Origin: Lachnospiraceae bacterium A4
GTDB lineage: Bacteria; Bacillota; Clostridia; Lachnospirales; Lachnospiraceae
Direction: 5' to 3'
Assembly: GCA_000403215.2 (NCBI GenBank)
Contig: KE159549.1
Location: 414,797 to 461,147 of the forward strand
DNA: 46,351 nt
The notes beneath the pieces are model-generated. The model did no database searches and had not been told where the DNA came from. It saw only the letters and a program-made list of their open reading frames with translations. A program made the position numbers and the translations under genes. Positions 1 through 7,800 of this stretch are shown in pieces (position 1 is the first letter of the stretch; each line of letters opens with the position of its first letter).

Positions 1-110
1 AGCAGCCTTGCGGGAAAAACAGGATTCAAAGTGGCATAAAACATTTTCAATAAAATTCATCATAATCGTATAGTTAACCACTGGAAAGTATGGTAAACTC
101 ATACATGAAA

Positions 111-190
111 TAACTCTTTCAGTGGTTTATATCTTTCTTAAGTGTTGCAACTTAAAGATACCATAAATCCATACGAAAGGGTTATTTTTT
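111..190 (+). terminator. Long hairpin with T-run, likely terminator of a gene off the left edge
   Basis: A long imperfect inverted repeat (arms about 111-150 and 154-184, starting TAACTCTTTC and closing with GAAAGGGTTA) is followed at once by a run of T. This is the form of a rho-independent terminator on the plus strand. No gene is visible between it and the left edge, so its gene probably lies outside the window. Confidence 0.55.
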
Positions 191-259
191 TATTGAGAAC
201 TTTCAACTCATAAGTATCATTACAAAAGTATATGTTTATAAATTTTATAAAATTAACCT

Positions 260-517
260 GTTGTGCTAGTTAAATTCCAAAAGTCACATCAATATATTGC
301 ACCATCTAATTAGAGAAAATACTAAATATAGATTTTGTGACTATTATTAAACTATATTATTCATTCGTTTGGAATAAAGGCTATCGTCACATTATGACTC
401 AAACAATCTAAAATTTGAGTTATGAACTACTATTAACATATTTAATCAATATATGGCGTTTAAATTCAAAAAATATACAATATATTGATTGTGACCTGAC
501 AAATTAACTAGCACAAC
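260..517. repeat. 258-bp AT-rich segment bounded by 40-bp inverted repeats
   Basis: The left end (260-299) reads GTTGTGCTAGTTAA, ten variable bases, then GTCACATCAATATATTG. The right end (478-517) is its reverse complement with one extra base in the inner block. The 178 bp between them are AT-rich and hold no gene. GTCAC or GTGAC recurs inside, near 335 and 386. The form fits a MITE-like non-autonomous element, or an invertible segment placed 28 bp before the next start codon. I see no clear target duplication, so the nature of the element is open. Confidence 0.6.
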
Positions 518-545
518 GAGTAAAATTAAGTAAGGAGAACAACTT

Positions 546-857
546 ATGTTTTACATTATATTTGATTTAGTTATCTCATTTATTTTTTTTATATTAGGTT
601 TCTGGTTTTATAAATCAAATGGAAAAGCAACTGAATGTTTAAGTGGATACTCTAAGACTATTAAATCAAAAGATTATGAAACTTATTTATGTAAAAGATA
701 TGGAAAGAGAATGATTATATGGGGCATAATATTTGTTATAGGTACTTGTATAGATGTATTTGCTCCAGGTATTGGATGCTTGTTAGCATGGATAATATGG
801 TTTATTCTTTTTATTGTACATCTAATAGATCGAACCAGAAAAGAACAACAAGACTAA
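546..857 (+). CDS. Small two-segment membrane protein, unknown function
   Basis: This 103-residue protein has an N-terminal hydrophobic segment (about residues 3-22), a polar, lysine- and tyrosine-rich middle with a Gly-Tyr-Ser and a Cys-Lys-Arg-Tyr-Gly-Lys stretch, and a long hydrophobic C-terminal region (about 52-95) that could span the membrane once or twice. A GGAG ribosome site lies about ten bases before the ATG. The pattern of a glycine-tyrosine loop between membrane segments recalls small DUF3784-type proteins of Firmicutes, but I cannot confirm that. It stands alone, just downstream of the inverted-repeat element and upstream of a wrecked ABC exporter gene, so an accessory or immunity role is conceivable. 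No function can be assigned. Confidence 0.65.
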   Translation: MFYIIFDLVISFIFFILGFWFYKSNGKATECLSGYSKTIKSKDYETYLCKRYGKRMIIWGIIFVIGTCIDVFAPGIGCLLAWIIWFILFIVHLIDRTRKEQQD

Positions 858-920
858 TTGCAAAAAGAAATTTATAATCGTATATCTTGTATTAGAAATG
901 AATTACTCCCAAAAGCTAAA

Positions 921-946
921 AATACTTGAAAAGAAAAAGTATTTTT
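921..946 (+). terminator. Hairpin terminator after the small membrane protein gene
   Basis: AATACTT (921-927) pairs with AAGTATT (937-943) across a nine-base loop and is followed by T residues. It sits about 65 bases after the stop at 857 and probably ends that transcript. Confidence 0.5.
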
Positions 947-954
947 AAGTAAAC

Positions 955-997
955 AAAAGGGCTTGCTGTCTGCGAAAAACGGGTGGTAAGCTTTTTT
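955..997 (+). terminator. Second hairpin with T-run
   Basis: AAAAGGGCTTGC (955-966) can pair with GTAAGCTTTTTT (about 986-997). The T-run follows directly on the plus strand. It is either a second terminator or the end of an old insertion element, because the bases that follow (GGCTCTATGTCAATAG) resemble ISL3-type ends. That resemblance is from memory and weak. Confidence 0.4.
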
Positions 998-1136
998 GGC
1001 TCTATGTCAATAGTTAGGGTGGATTGTTTTTACAATGTGCTCCTCTTCTGTATTTGAGGGGAGATTTTTTAATAGTTCCTTCTTTTTTTATTTTTAGACA
1101 TGACAAAAAGCCCTTCGCCCTTCACCGTATTGATAC

Positions 1137-2211
1137 TAACTCAAACTTCGCACATAAATTATAGTTATGTTCCTTGAAACTTCAATATCTGGCAGTCATT
1201 CAATTGTTCAAATTTTTGACCTATGCTGCTTGTAGGCGTGATTTCAATACCATCGGAAGTGTGTTCATAAATGTATCTACCAGCTCATCTGTCTTTTCTT
1301 CAGTTAGTTCTGTATTGTCTGCAAGTATGGTGCGGAACATTTCAAGCAGCATTTGAAATGCCCATATCCATGTGATATCAGCCATTTCATCTGTAAAGTA
1401 TAACAGTATCTCCCCCATGGAACGCTGGTCATTTGCTTCCCTGCTTTCATGCGACAGCATCATGTATCTGGTAAATACAACCGCAGTATGTGCACTCATT
1501 GCATCATAGGAGAGGGAATTACACTCCCTGCTCAGTTTCAGATAGCTTTTACAGACCTTGAAAAATACCTCGGTATCCCAGCGCTTTCCATAAATACGGA
1601 TGATCTCCTCCTCGCGCAGGGAAATATCCGTCGAGATCAGACACAGGTAATCTTTCTTTTTATTTCTGTTCCGCACATACACCACTTTTGCCGGAATGCC
1701 GGCGTTTTTTGCGGTTTTTAGGAGTTCCAGCATTGCAGTTGTCCCTTTTTCCATGGAAAGCTGACGACGCTTATAACCGACGCTCCTTTTATCAACACTG
1801 GCAGCATCGTTAATGCGGTTTTTCCTGTTTTCCGAAGACAGCAGGACATTGTTGACCGGGATAAAGGTGCTCCCGTCTGTCCAGCCGAGTGTAAGCATGC
1901 GGAACCCAAATTTGTATGCATGCTTTGCGTGGTCATATACTTTTGCAAGCAGTTCCACTTTCTTTGAACGGCAGCGTTCAAACATGGAGTCATCAATTGT
2001 CAGGACGTTGACGCGTTCTTCAGAATCCAGGGGGACTATGGCGTTTTTTATAATGCGTGCTGCAAGTATTGTTGTAAAACGTATCCAGTTAATCTGAACC
2101 AACTTCATAAAACGGTATATGGTATCCTTCGCAAAAGAAGGTGCATTTTTGCCAGAAATTATTGGATTTTCAAGGTACACAAGCACTCATTTAAGTGCGA
2201 AGTTTGAGTTA
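1137..2211. mobile_element. IS4-like insertion sequence, 1075 bp, defective
   Basis: Terminal inverted repeats of 23 bp with one mismatch bound the element (1137-1159 and 2189-2211; outer part TAACTCAAACTTCGCAC). The single internal gene is an IS4-type DDE transposase on the minus strand that is truncated and internally deleted. I see no convincing target duplication. The right boundary joins the middle of an ABC exporter reading frame (from 2216), so the insertion or a later deletion removed the exporter's 5' part. Confidence 0.8.
1221..2186 (-). pseudogene. IS4-family transposase, N-terminally truncated and internally deleted
   Basis: The 321-residue frame matches the IS4 transposase pattern. 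The first catalytic Asp lies in a TIDDSMFERCRSKK stretch near residue 66, and the C-terminal Y-x2-R-x3-E-x6-K signature is seen as IYGKRWDTEVFFKVCKSYL. In full-length relatives of about 430-450 residues, the segment after NAGIPA carries the second catalytic Asp (in a form like FDSWF). Here NAGIPA is joined directly to a KVVYVRNRNKKKD stretch that normally comes roughly 70-100 residues later. The N-terminal region of about 100 residues is also missing. The protein therefore lacks one of the three catalytic acids and should be inactive. It could move only if a related transposase acts in trans. Confidence 0.8.
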
Positions 2212-2215
2212 TTAA

Positions 2216-2495
2216 TTTAATTTCTGTTTTTTTACAGCAATTATTTTATATAGAATTTCGTTCATGTTGGATTTAGTTTACTATATAAATATTCCCATTT
2301 TGTTTTTAGTGATCAGATACTTTGGAAAAATAATCAAACAGAAAGAAAAACTAATAGCCGATAGCCGGGATAATATGAATAGCTTTGTGTTTGGAATGCT
2401 ACAGGGGATAAGAGAGATCAGAGCATTAGGAGGTGTGAATAATGTTTTAAACGAGTTTTCTGCTATTCATAAAGAATATGTTGATAAATTATATT
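2216..2495 (+). pseudogene. ABC exporter membrane-domain fragment (middle of gene)
   Basis: The open frame runs from the end of the first IS to the start of the second; conventional prediction would start at the ATG at 2264. It encodes hydrophobic segments followed by a stretch containing MLQGIREIRALGG, the usual intracellular loop of ABC exporter membrane domains (the motif often reads E-S-L-x-G-I-x-x-I-K). Its N-terminal part is missing at the first IS and it is cut by the second IS inverted repeat. The matching ATPase half lies at 3886-4428. It is a remnant of a broken half- or full-size exporter, possibly of a peptide or bacteriocin system. Confidence 0.7.
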
Positions 2496-3885
2496 ATAAA
2501 CACCAGTTTACAACTTTTGTACTTTTTTGACCCCTGATAAAACGTAGCCCTCTATTATTTTAATAAATGACTGCGCTTTTTTTACAGTTTCGAGAGATTC
2601 CACGAAACTGCTAAATATTATACTTGCCTGTATCTGCTGTCCAAAGCCAAACTTGGTTTCCTGTGCGCTTACTGACTGGTAGCATGAGAAAGTTTCATCA
2701 CTGTAAGGGAGCAGTGTCATGGCACTGTATGCTATACACTCCAGGTTTATCAGGCGTTCAATGCCCTTACGGCTTCGCACACGGTATTCTTCCAATGACC
2801 AGAAAGTTTTGCTTTCGTAGTATGATATTTCAATATTTCAGCGTGTCGAATAACAGGCAAGCGGCAGGAACTGTTTGTTTTCTTCCCCATATTCGCGTAT
2901 GGTGTCATCCTCACACCTGCCGTAGTCCAGATTGATGCTTTCCGGATTTTTTGTGCAGAAGAAAAGTCTGCGGCTTCCGTTCCCGCTTTTTGGGGATTCA
3001 AGCACGAAATCCTCCGGCGACAGGCGTTCACCGAATTTCTTTGGACGGCCCCGTTTCCCTGTGCGTTCCGGCGGAAGGTCGTACATAACTGTATCTATTC
3101 TGGCATTGCATATGATGTCAAGGTTTTCATATTCGTCCACAAGGCCTGCAACGCATCCTTTCGGATACCAGCTGTCGCAGAGCAGGAACACCTGCCTGTC
3201 TGAACCAATGCTGTCCACAGCATGACGCACCATTTCGGCAGCAATTTCCAGCTTTGTCTGTTTTTTGTCCCAGAGGCGGTATCCAAGAGGGACAGATATA
3301 TAACGTATAGAACCGTCCGCCAAAACAGGAAATGACAGCAGGATGCTTACCATACAGTGCCCGTTCAGATAATTGGATCCGTTGTGTGCCGCATGGTCAA
3401 AAAGCTTTGAGCGGAGTTCGAATTTTTCACCTTCCTTTTCTACCATCGTATCATCAATGGAAAGGAACAGGGGCTGTACAGCCAGCTGTTTGGGCACAAC
3501 CTTTAATGCTTTTGATAATGTCACATCCCTCGAGGATTGATGATCCAGCTTGTCAGTTTTAAGCGCATAGTAATACGCATTCAGCGATGTGTCTGAAAGT
3601 TTTGAAAGCACATGCCTGTGGGCGAAGCGTACCGAACGGAAAATGTCCAGCGCCAGTATGGAAACAACGATAAGGAACAGATTCCTTGCAGTTGGTTTCG
3701 TTGCATCCGAAAAATATTCATTAAAATAATTTTTCAGTCTGTCCATGACAGAATTTTTCATGTATAATAAGCGGTAGATACAAACTCATCTTCTTTCGTA
3801 TTTTTTTGTTTGGACGCTTAAATTATACAATGAAAAGATGGGTTTGTATTTTTATTTTTGTAAAAAGTTGTAAACTGGTGTTTAT
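2496..3885. mobile_element. IS4/IS701-like insertion sequence, 1390 bp
   Basis: Perfect 23-bp inverted repeats end the element (2496-2518 and 3863-3885, reading ATAAACACCAGTTTACAACT plus TTT). The inside holds one minus-strand DDE transposase gene broken by an in-frame stop. The element lies between the membrane-domain and ATPase halves of an ABC exporter. About 130-150 residues of exporter, including Walker A, are missing between the two halves, so a deletion came with or after the insertion. Confidence 0.8.
2508..3761 (-). pseudogene. DDE transposase with an internal TGA stop
   Basis: Read from 3761, the frame gives 307 residues, stops at TGA (2838-2840), and then continues in the same frame to 2508 for a total of about 417 codons. 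Two acidic residues of the DDE triad lie before the stop, in LFLSIDDTMVEK and LLCDSWYPKG. The C-terminal Glu region lies after it (YYESKTFWSLEEYRVRSRKG, then IERL), so the break separates the catalytic core. The bases around the stop could also come from two compensating single-base indels. The family is the IS4/IS701-like group of DDE transposases, by motif only. Confidence 0.75.
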
Positions 3886-4428
3886 TTTCTCAAATTGCAT
3901 ATATTCGTCAGAACCCCTTTTTTCAATAGATCTATAGTTGAAAATATGAGCATGATTGACAAGGGAATTTCAATAGAAAAAATTAAAAAAGTATGTGACA
4001 TGGTGGGAATGAATGAGTATATAGAACAGCTTCCAAACGGATATGATACAATAATGGGAGAATCAGGAAGCCGTTTCTTTGGTGGTCAAATTCATAGATT
4101 GGCGTTAGCCAGAAGTTTAATACGAAACGAAAATGTGTATATTATTGATGAATTAACTGCTGATTTGGATGGAGAAAATGAGAAGATTATAATGAATATA
4201 TTAGCGCAGCTTGTAAGATCTGGAAAGTTAGTAATTATGGTATCTCACAGGCTTTCTACTATTGTGAAAGCGAATGAGATTATTGTAATGGACAATGGTA
4301 ATATTGTTGCGAGCGGAACACATGAAGTATTGATAAAAGAATGTGATGTATATCAAAAATTATATGGTAGTGAATGGGAAAGTTATTGTAATCTGATTCA
4401 TTATACTTCTGATGATGATATCAACTAA
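3886..4428 (+). pseudogene. ABC exporter ATPase C-terminal fragment
   Basis: The frame starts inside the nucleotide-binding domain after Walker A. It shows the Q-loop-like stretch FVRTPFFNRSIVENM, a signature motif weakened to FFGGQ (normally LSGGQ), Walker B with YIIDELTADLD, and an H-loop in MVSHRLSTIVKANE. It is the downstream half of the same exporter gene as 2216-2495. With no Walker A and no membrane anchor it cannot work alone. Conventional prediction would call it from the TTG at 3895. The very AT-rich codon use matches the 5' fragment and differs from the richer genes after 4550. Confidence 0.75.
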
Positions 4429-4509
4429 AGTCGTAGAAAATTGTAGACCCCAATACGTTGTTTTATGAGAGCATCAATCTAAAAATATAAAGAAGTACTG
4501 CCATAATGG

Positions 4510-4538
4510 TTGACACACTGCCTGGCATGGACTATGAT
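4510..4538 (+). promoter_or_regulatory. Sigma-A promoter for the coiled-coil protein gene
   Basis: TTGACA (4510-4515) and TATGAT (4533-4538) are 17 bp apart. Transcription should begin near 4545, just before the first possible ATG at 4550. This supports the downstream ATG at 4580 as the real start. Confidence 0.7.
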
Positions 4539-4579
4539 AAAAAAAGGAAATGGATCGTTTATATAAGGGGGAAAACATC

Positions 4580-5797
4580 ATGATAAGGGTACAAACACCG
4601 TACAAATGGACACAAAGCTATGCAGAACAATGCAAAATGAAACAAGACACGTTTGCGGTAGCAGATTATGGTTTGCAACAGGAGGAGGCTGCGATCGTCG
4701 AGATCTCACCGGAGGGCATGGCATCTGCGCGCAGGACTGCCGCTGCGCAGTCAGAAGAACAGACACAGGCAGAGGCGCAAGCGCCAATTGAGAGAACGGG
4801 AGAGGGAACGACGGTGACAACGCGGTCGATTGAGAAGCTGGTAGAGACCGTTCTTGGCGGCGGGGAAGTGAGCGCAGAGGAGGAGCAGCGTCTGAATGAA
4901 GAGCTGCCGAATTTGATTCAGAGACGCTATGCTGAGATGCGTCATTTTCGTTTACAGGACGAGCGGAACGAATCAGAGAGCGAAAAGCAGCAGAAACGGC
5001 TGGAAGAGGAAATGAAAAATAATATGCTCATGCATCAGAACGCATTGAAGGATATGAAGCAGGCAATAGAGAAGAAGCAGCAGGAGGAGGCTGCCAGACA
5101 GGATGCAGAGGATGCGCAGAATGCGGACACTGTGGCAAACAAAGCCGCTGAGGCGGAGATGATCGAGGACAGTTTGGACAGTTATCAGCAGGAGATCAGC
5201 GAAGAGACGCAGGAGCAGGAGCTTGTCAAAGGGAACGTGTCAGACGGCACGGAGGAGGCTGTAGTTCCCGATGAACAAAAAGCTGCTGCGCGGAGCAAGG
5301 TGCTGCGGTACGATGCCAAAAATAAAGGAAACTTAGATGAGATTGACAGTCAGCGGCTTGATGAATCCGATGAGCAGAGGGATTACAGCCGGATGCTGGA
5401 CGATAGCTACCAGCAGACCATGCTGGTGTTTGAACATGATGATTTTGATCTTCGCGAGCGGGTCGGAGCATATCAGAATTTTATAGAGGAATCCAAAGAA
5501 CTTGCGGTGAACAGGGAAATCGCAGAGTACCAGAAGATGTATGATTTCCGCGCGGTGACAGACTTACAGATCAAGGCGCTGTCCGATACCGGGGTGCAGA
5601 CGGCGGCAAAGGTTTCTGAGAAAGGGCAGAATCAGAGGCAGAATCAAGCTGCCGTGCAGGACTATATGAGAGGCATGGGACGGGCAATCGTGGAGCAGGC
5701 AGCCAAAAAGAAAATAAAGACTGTGACAGATGATGCAAAGCGAACCGTCAAATTAGAGCAAACACAGGAAGAATGCGTATTGAATGAAACCCCTTGA
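4580..5797 (+). CDS. Glu/Gln-rich coiled-coil protein, unknown function
   Basis: This cytoplasmic-looking protein of 405 residues has no signal peptide or membrane segment. The ATG at 4580 is preferred over 4550 because AAGGGGG (4565-4571) is well spaced before it and the promoter start point is near 4545. The N-terminus (MIRVQTPYKWTQSYAEQ) is followed by a low-complexity Ala/Gln/Glu linker, then long heptad-like Glu/Lys/Gln/Ala helices (about residues 100-240), a charged middle with many Asp-Glu-Gln repeats, and a Lys-rich tail. I do not recognise the family. The gene stands alone, in codon use typical of the G+C-richer genes after it. A scaffold or structural role would fit the composition, but nothing shows it directly. 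Confidence 0.75.
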   Translation: MIRVQTPYKWTQSYAEQCKMKQDTFAVADYGLQQEEAAIVEISPEGMASARRTAAAQSEEQTQAEAQAPIERTGEGTTVTTRSIEKLVETVLGGGEVSAEEEQRLNEELPNLIQRRYAEMRHFRLQDERNESESEKQQKRLEEEMKNNMLMHQNALKDMKQAIEKKQQEEAARQDAEDAQNADTVANKAAEAEMIEDSLDSYQQEISEETQEQELVKGNVSDGTEEAVVPDEQKAAARSKVLRYDAKNKGNLDEIDSQRLDESDEQRDYSRMLDDSYQQTMLVFEHDDFDLRERVGAYQNFIEESKELAVNREIAEYQKMYDFRAVTDLQIKALSDTGVQTAAKVSEKGQNQRQNQAAVQDYMRGMGRAIVEQAAKKKIKTVTDDAKRTVKLEQTQEECVLNETP

Positions 5798-5915
5798 TAA
5801 AATTTAAGAAATATATTATAGTAATTGTGGTAACAGCGAATAAATTACCGAATTTCAGGCACAATAAGAAAAAAGTGTCAGGTATAAACAAAGGACATGA
5901 CAGGAGGAAATCAGA

Positions 5916-6110
5916 ATGGCAGAGATCACGAAGGATATGACAATTGGTGAGATCTTGAGGACAAAGCCGGAGGTGGCGCCAGTGCTCATGGAGGCTGGTA
6001 TGCACTGTCTGGGCTGCCCGTCCGCACAGGGCGAGTCCTTAGAGGAGGCGGCAATGGTTCACGGTATGGACATTGATGCGCTGATGGACAAGATTGCAGC
6101 GCTCGCATAA
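5916..6110 (+). CDS. DUF1858 redox-disulfide domain protein
   Basis: This 64-residue protein is almost entirely one DUF1858 domain, the family also called the hybrid-cluster-protein-associated redox disulfide domain and found at the N-terminus of ScdA/RIC iron-sulfur repair proteins. The features are MTIGEIL near the start, the [13 protein letters not shown] stretch, and the CLGCP motif, whose two Cys (near 30 and 33) could form a disulfide or bind metal. GGAGG lies ahead of the ATG. It is a free-standing gene with its own shared terminator at 6123-6165. The exact biochemical role of the family is not settled; redox sensing or metal handling is likely. Confidence 0.85.
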   Translation: MAEITKDMTIGEILRTKPEVAPVLMEAGMHCLGCPSAQGESLEEAAMVHGMDIDALMDKIAALA

Positions 6111-6122
6111 GAGGTGCACAGG

Positions 6123-6165
6123 CATCAAAAAAAGTCTGCGACGAAGGTCGTGGACTTTTTTGATG
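6123..6165. terminator. Bidirectional terminator between convergent genes
   Basis: CATCAAAAAAAGTC pairs with GACTTTTTTGATG, with TGCGAC/GTCGTG extending the stem to a GAAG loop. A-runs and T-runs on the two sides let it stop transcription both from the DUF1858 gene and from mecA, which converge here. Confidence 0.8.
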
Positions 6166-6181
6166 TCTCATGCCGTATTGG

Positions 6182-6967
6182 TTATACAAGGGACAATGCC
6201 TGAACTGCTTTGTCCTTGATGACAGGTTCGAAATGTTCTTCCATATAGGCTTCGTTCGCTGAGGCAAGTTTCTCTGGATTTCCATACTCGGAGAGCATGT
6301 TGCAGATCTTGTTGAACTCCTCTGGGGTGTGGTCTGACTGTGTGACAACCAGCAGATAGCCAGAGGATTTTTCATTTTTGTAGAGTGAGTTCTTGCCATT
6401 GTAGTGCTGTGCTAAGATATGGGCAAGGCGTGTCACCTGATTCAGTGACTCAAAACCGTAAATGCGTGTCAGATCAATGCCAGCTGCCTGTTTTGCAGTG
6501 GCGGGGGACTTGAGTTTTGACTTCTCAGCGCCGTTTAACGTCTCAGCAGTCGCTTCTGCGAGGTGGCCGTCATGAATCTTCTTAAAGAGGTCAAGCACAT
6601 CATCAGCGCCTTCAGAGAGGCTCTGAAGCATACTGTCAAGCGTGTTTCCAAGGTCCTCCTCCTCGTATTCGTCATGAACGGAGGGTGCGAACTTTGAGAA
6701 GCGGGTGTCAAGCTCCTCTGGGTCCTCGACTTTGGTGATCACTAAAACAATACATTCCGAATTGAGTGGTATTGCTTCTATCATAAGTGGAATATCATCA
6801 GCATCAAATCCAAATTCATAGGAAGCCTGCTGCATCATGTCGCGGAAGAGGTTCTTTGCCTTTTCAGTGCCATAGGCAAGCTCGCTGATCTTGAGCTCGC
6901 GGTCAGCCAAATCTGCTTTCGTCAGGGTGCAGCGAATTTGATGGTCATTAACTTTTTCGATTTTCAT
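6182..6967 (-). CDS. mecA: MecA-like adaptor protein for ClpC
   Basis: The 261-residue protein begins with a MecA-type N-terminal domain: MKIEKVNDHQIRCTLTKADL, then an EL-rich helix and DADDIPLMIEAIPL. An acidic linker (about 100-115) leads to a C-terminal domain with repeated hydrophobic strands (RIYGFESLNQVTRLAHIL). MecA proteins bind ClpC and hand over target proteins such as ComK for degradation, so the role is regulated proteolysis in the cytoplasm. The size is slightly above the Bacillus protein (about 220). A GAGG site lies before the ATG. The gene follows an unusual G+C-rich leader (7003-7120). Confidence 0.85.
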   Translation of the reverse strand: MKIEKVNDHQIRCTLTKADLADRELKISELAYGTEKAKNLFRDMMQQASYEFGFDADDIPLMIEAIPLNSECIVLVITKVEDPEELDTRFSKFAPSVHDEYEEEDLGNTLDSMLQSLSEGADDVLDLFKKIHDGHLAEATAETLNGAEKSKLKSPATAKQAAGIDLTRIYGFESLNQVTRLAHILAQHYNGKNSLYKNEKSSGYLLVVTQSDHTPEEFNKICNMLSEYGNPEKLASANEAYMEEHFEPVIKDKAVQALSLV

Positions 6968-7002
6968 ATTTTCACATCCTCACTATTTAATAATACCTTG
7001 TG

Positions 7003-7120
7003 TTCAAAACCCGCCTGGGCGGGCTTTGGCGCGGGACAGACAAATCCCTGCACTTTTCCATAGTGTCCGCGTATTGTCTAAATCGGTCTGCCAAGTTCTT
7101 GCCGGGCCACAGACCTTCTC
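7003..7120 (-). ncRNA. Candidate structured RNA or leader upstream of mecA
   Basis: A G+C-rich block lies inside an otherwise very AT-rich intergenic region. On the minus strand a promoter-like pair, TTGACT (7148-7153) and TATAAT (7127-7132) with a short 15-bp spacer, precedes it. The RNA could fold GGTCTG with CAGACC, CACT with AGTG, and CGCGGACA with TGTCCCGCG. It ends with a CCCGCC/GGCGGG hairpin followed by TTTT (7004-7024), like a weak terminator. I do not recognise a known family (not SRP RNA, 6S or a common riboswitch by eye). It may be a small RNA or an attenuating leader for mecA. Confidence 0.4.
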
Positions 7121-7159
7121 ACATATATTATAATGAAGAGATACTTTAGTCAATAGGGG

Positions 7160-7771
7160 AGGACAACAGTTTTTAAAAAATTTATTTTATATTATAAAAT
7201 ATATTTAGAACCATAAAAATGCAGAAACGTGAACTTATTCTTTATATCGTCTGAAAAGTGAAAATAACAGATGTTTTTGTGAAAAACTTGTATTAATTTT
7301 TACATTTCGGACGAATTTTTACATTTCAATTTGCATAATTTTTTGAAATGTGTTAATAATGCTTGTATAAAGTGTGTTGAGAACAAATTTCAAACAGAAG
7401 GGAGGCCCTGTTAAATCTTCTCATTGTCTTATTAGCTTGTGCTGATAACGCAAAAATATTTTTCCAATCTTTTCACAATACAATCCGATATTGTGTACAT
7501 AATGTTCTGGCAGCTTTATAAGTTTATATATCACAAATAAAACTTTTGGTCTTTTGCATGTATGTGGTAAACGCTGTCAGTCTGGTCTGTGGCGGCTTGA
7601 TGAACGGACCCCTCTGTGCACGCCGCACAGACTGTCTCAGCACATGCCTTTTTGGCAGAAATGGCATTGCTAACAAGACAATTATAGTTTATCATATGCA
7701 GCACAAAAATGATAGGGACTTTTTTTGGAAGTATATTGAATTTTTTTGTGTACTTCATGTCAAAATTTTGT
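7160..7771. other. AT-rich intergenic stretch without a supported gene
   Basis: About 600 bp between the mecA leader and the GH18 promoter carry only short frames that lack ribosome sites or overlap the next promoter. A TTGTATAAAG stretch near 7365 followed by GGGAGG near 7390 could start a short transcript, but no start codon fits. Nothing else is identified. Confidence 0.4.
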
Positions 7772-7793
7772 TATAATGAGAACGATTGGGAGG
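7772..7793 (+). promoter_or_regulatory. -10 box and ribosome site of the GH18 gene
   Basis: TATAAT (7772-7777) lies 24 bp before the ATG at 7801, with GGGAGG (7788-7793) between them. The mRNA would have a very short leader. The -35 region is weak. This spacing rules out the upstream TTG at 7786 as start. Confidence 0.55.
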
Positions 7794-7800
7794 TATCCGT

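Noticed and set aside
998-1040. ISL3-like end sequence (GGCTCTATGTCAATAG)
   Set aside because: Only a short similarity from memory; no partner repeat or transposase of that family is found nearby.
7546-7776. 76-codon frame ahead of the GH18 gene
   Set aside because: It overlaps the -10 box of the GH18 promoter, has no ribosome site, and its Cys-rich content looks random.
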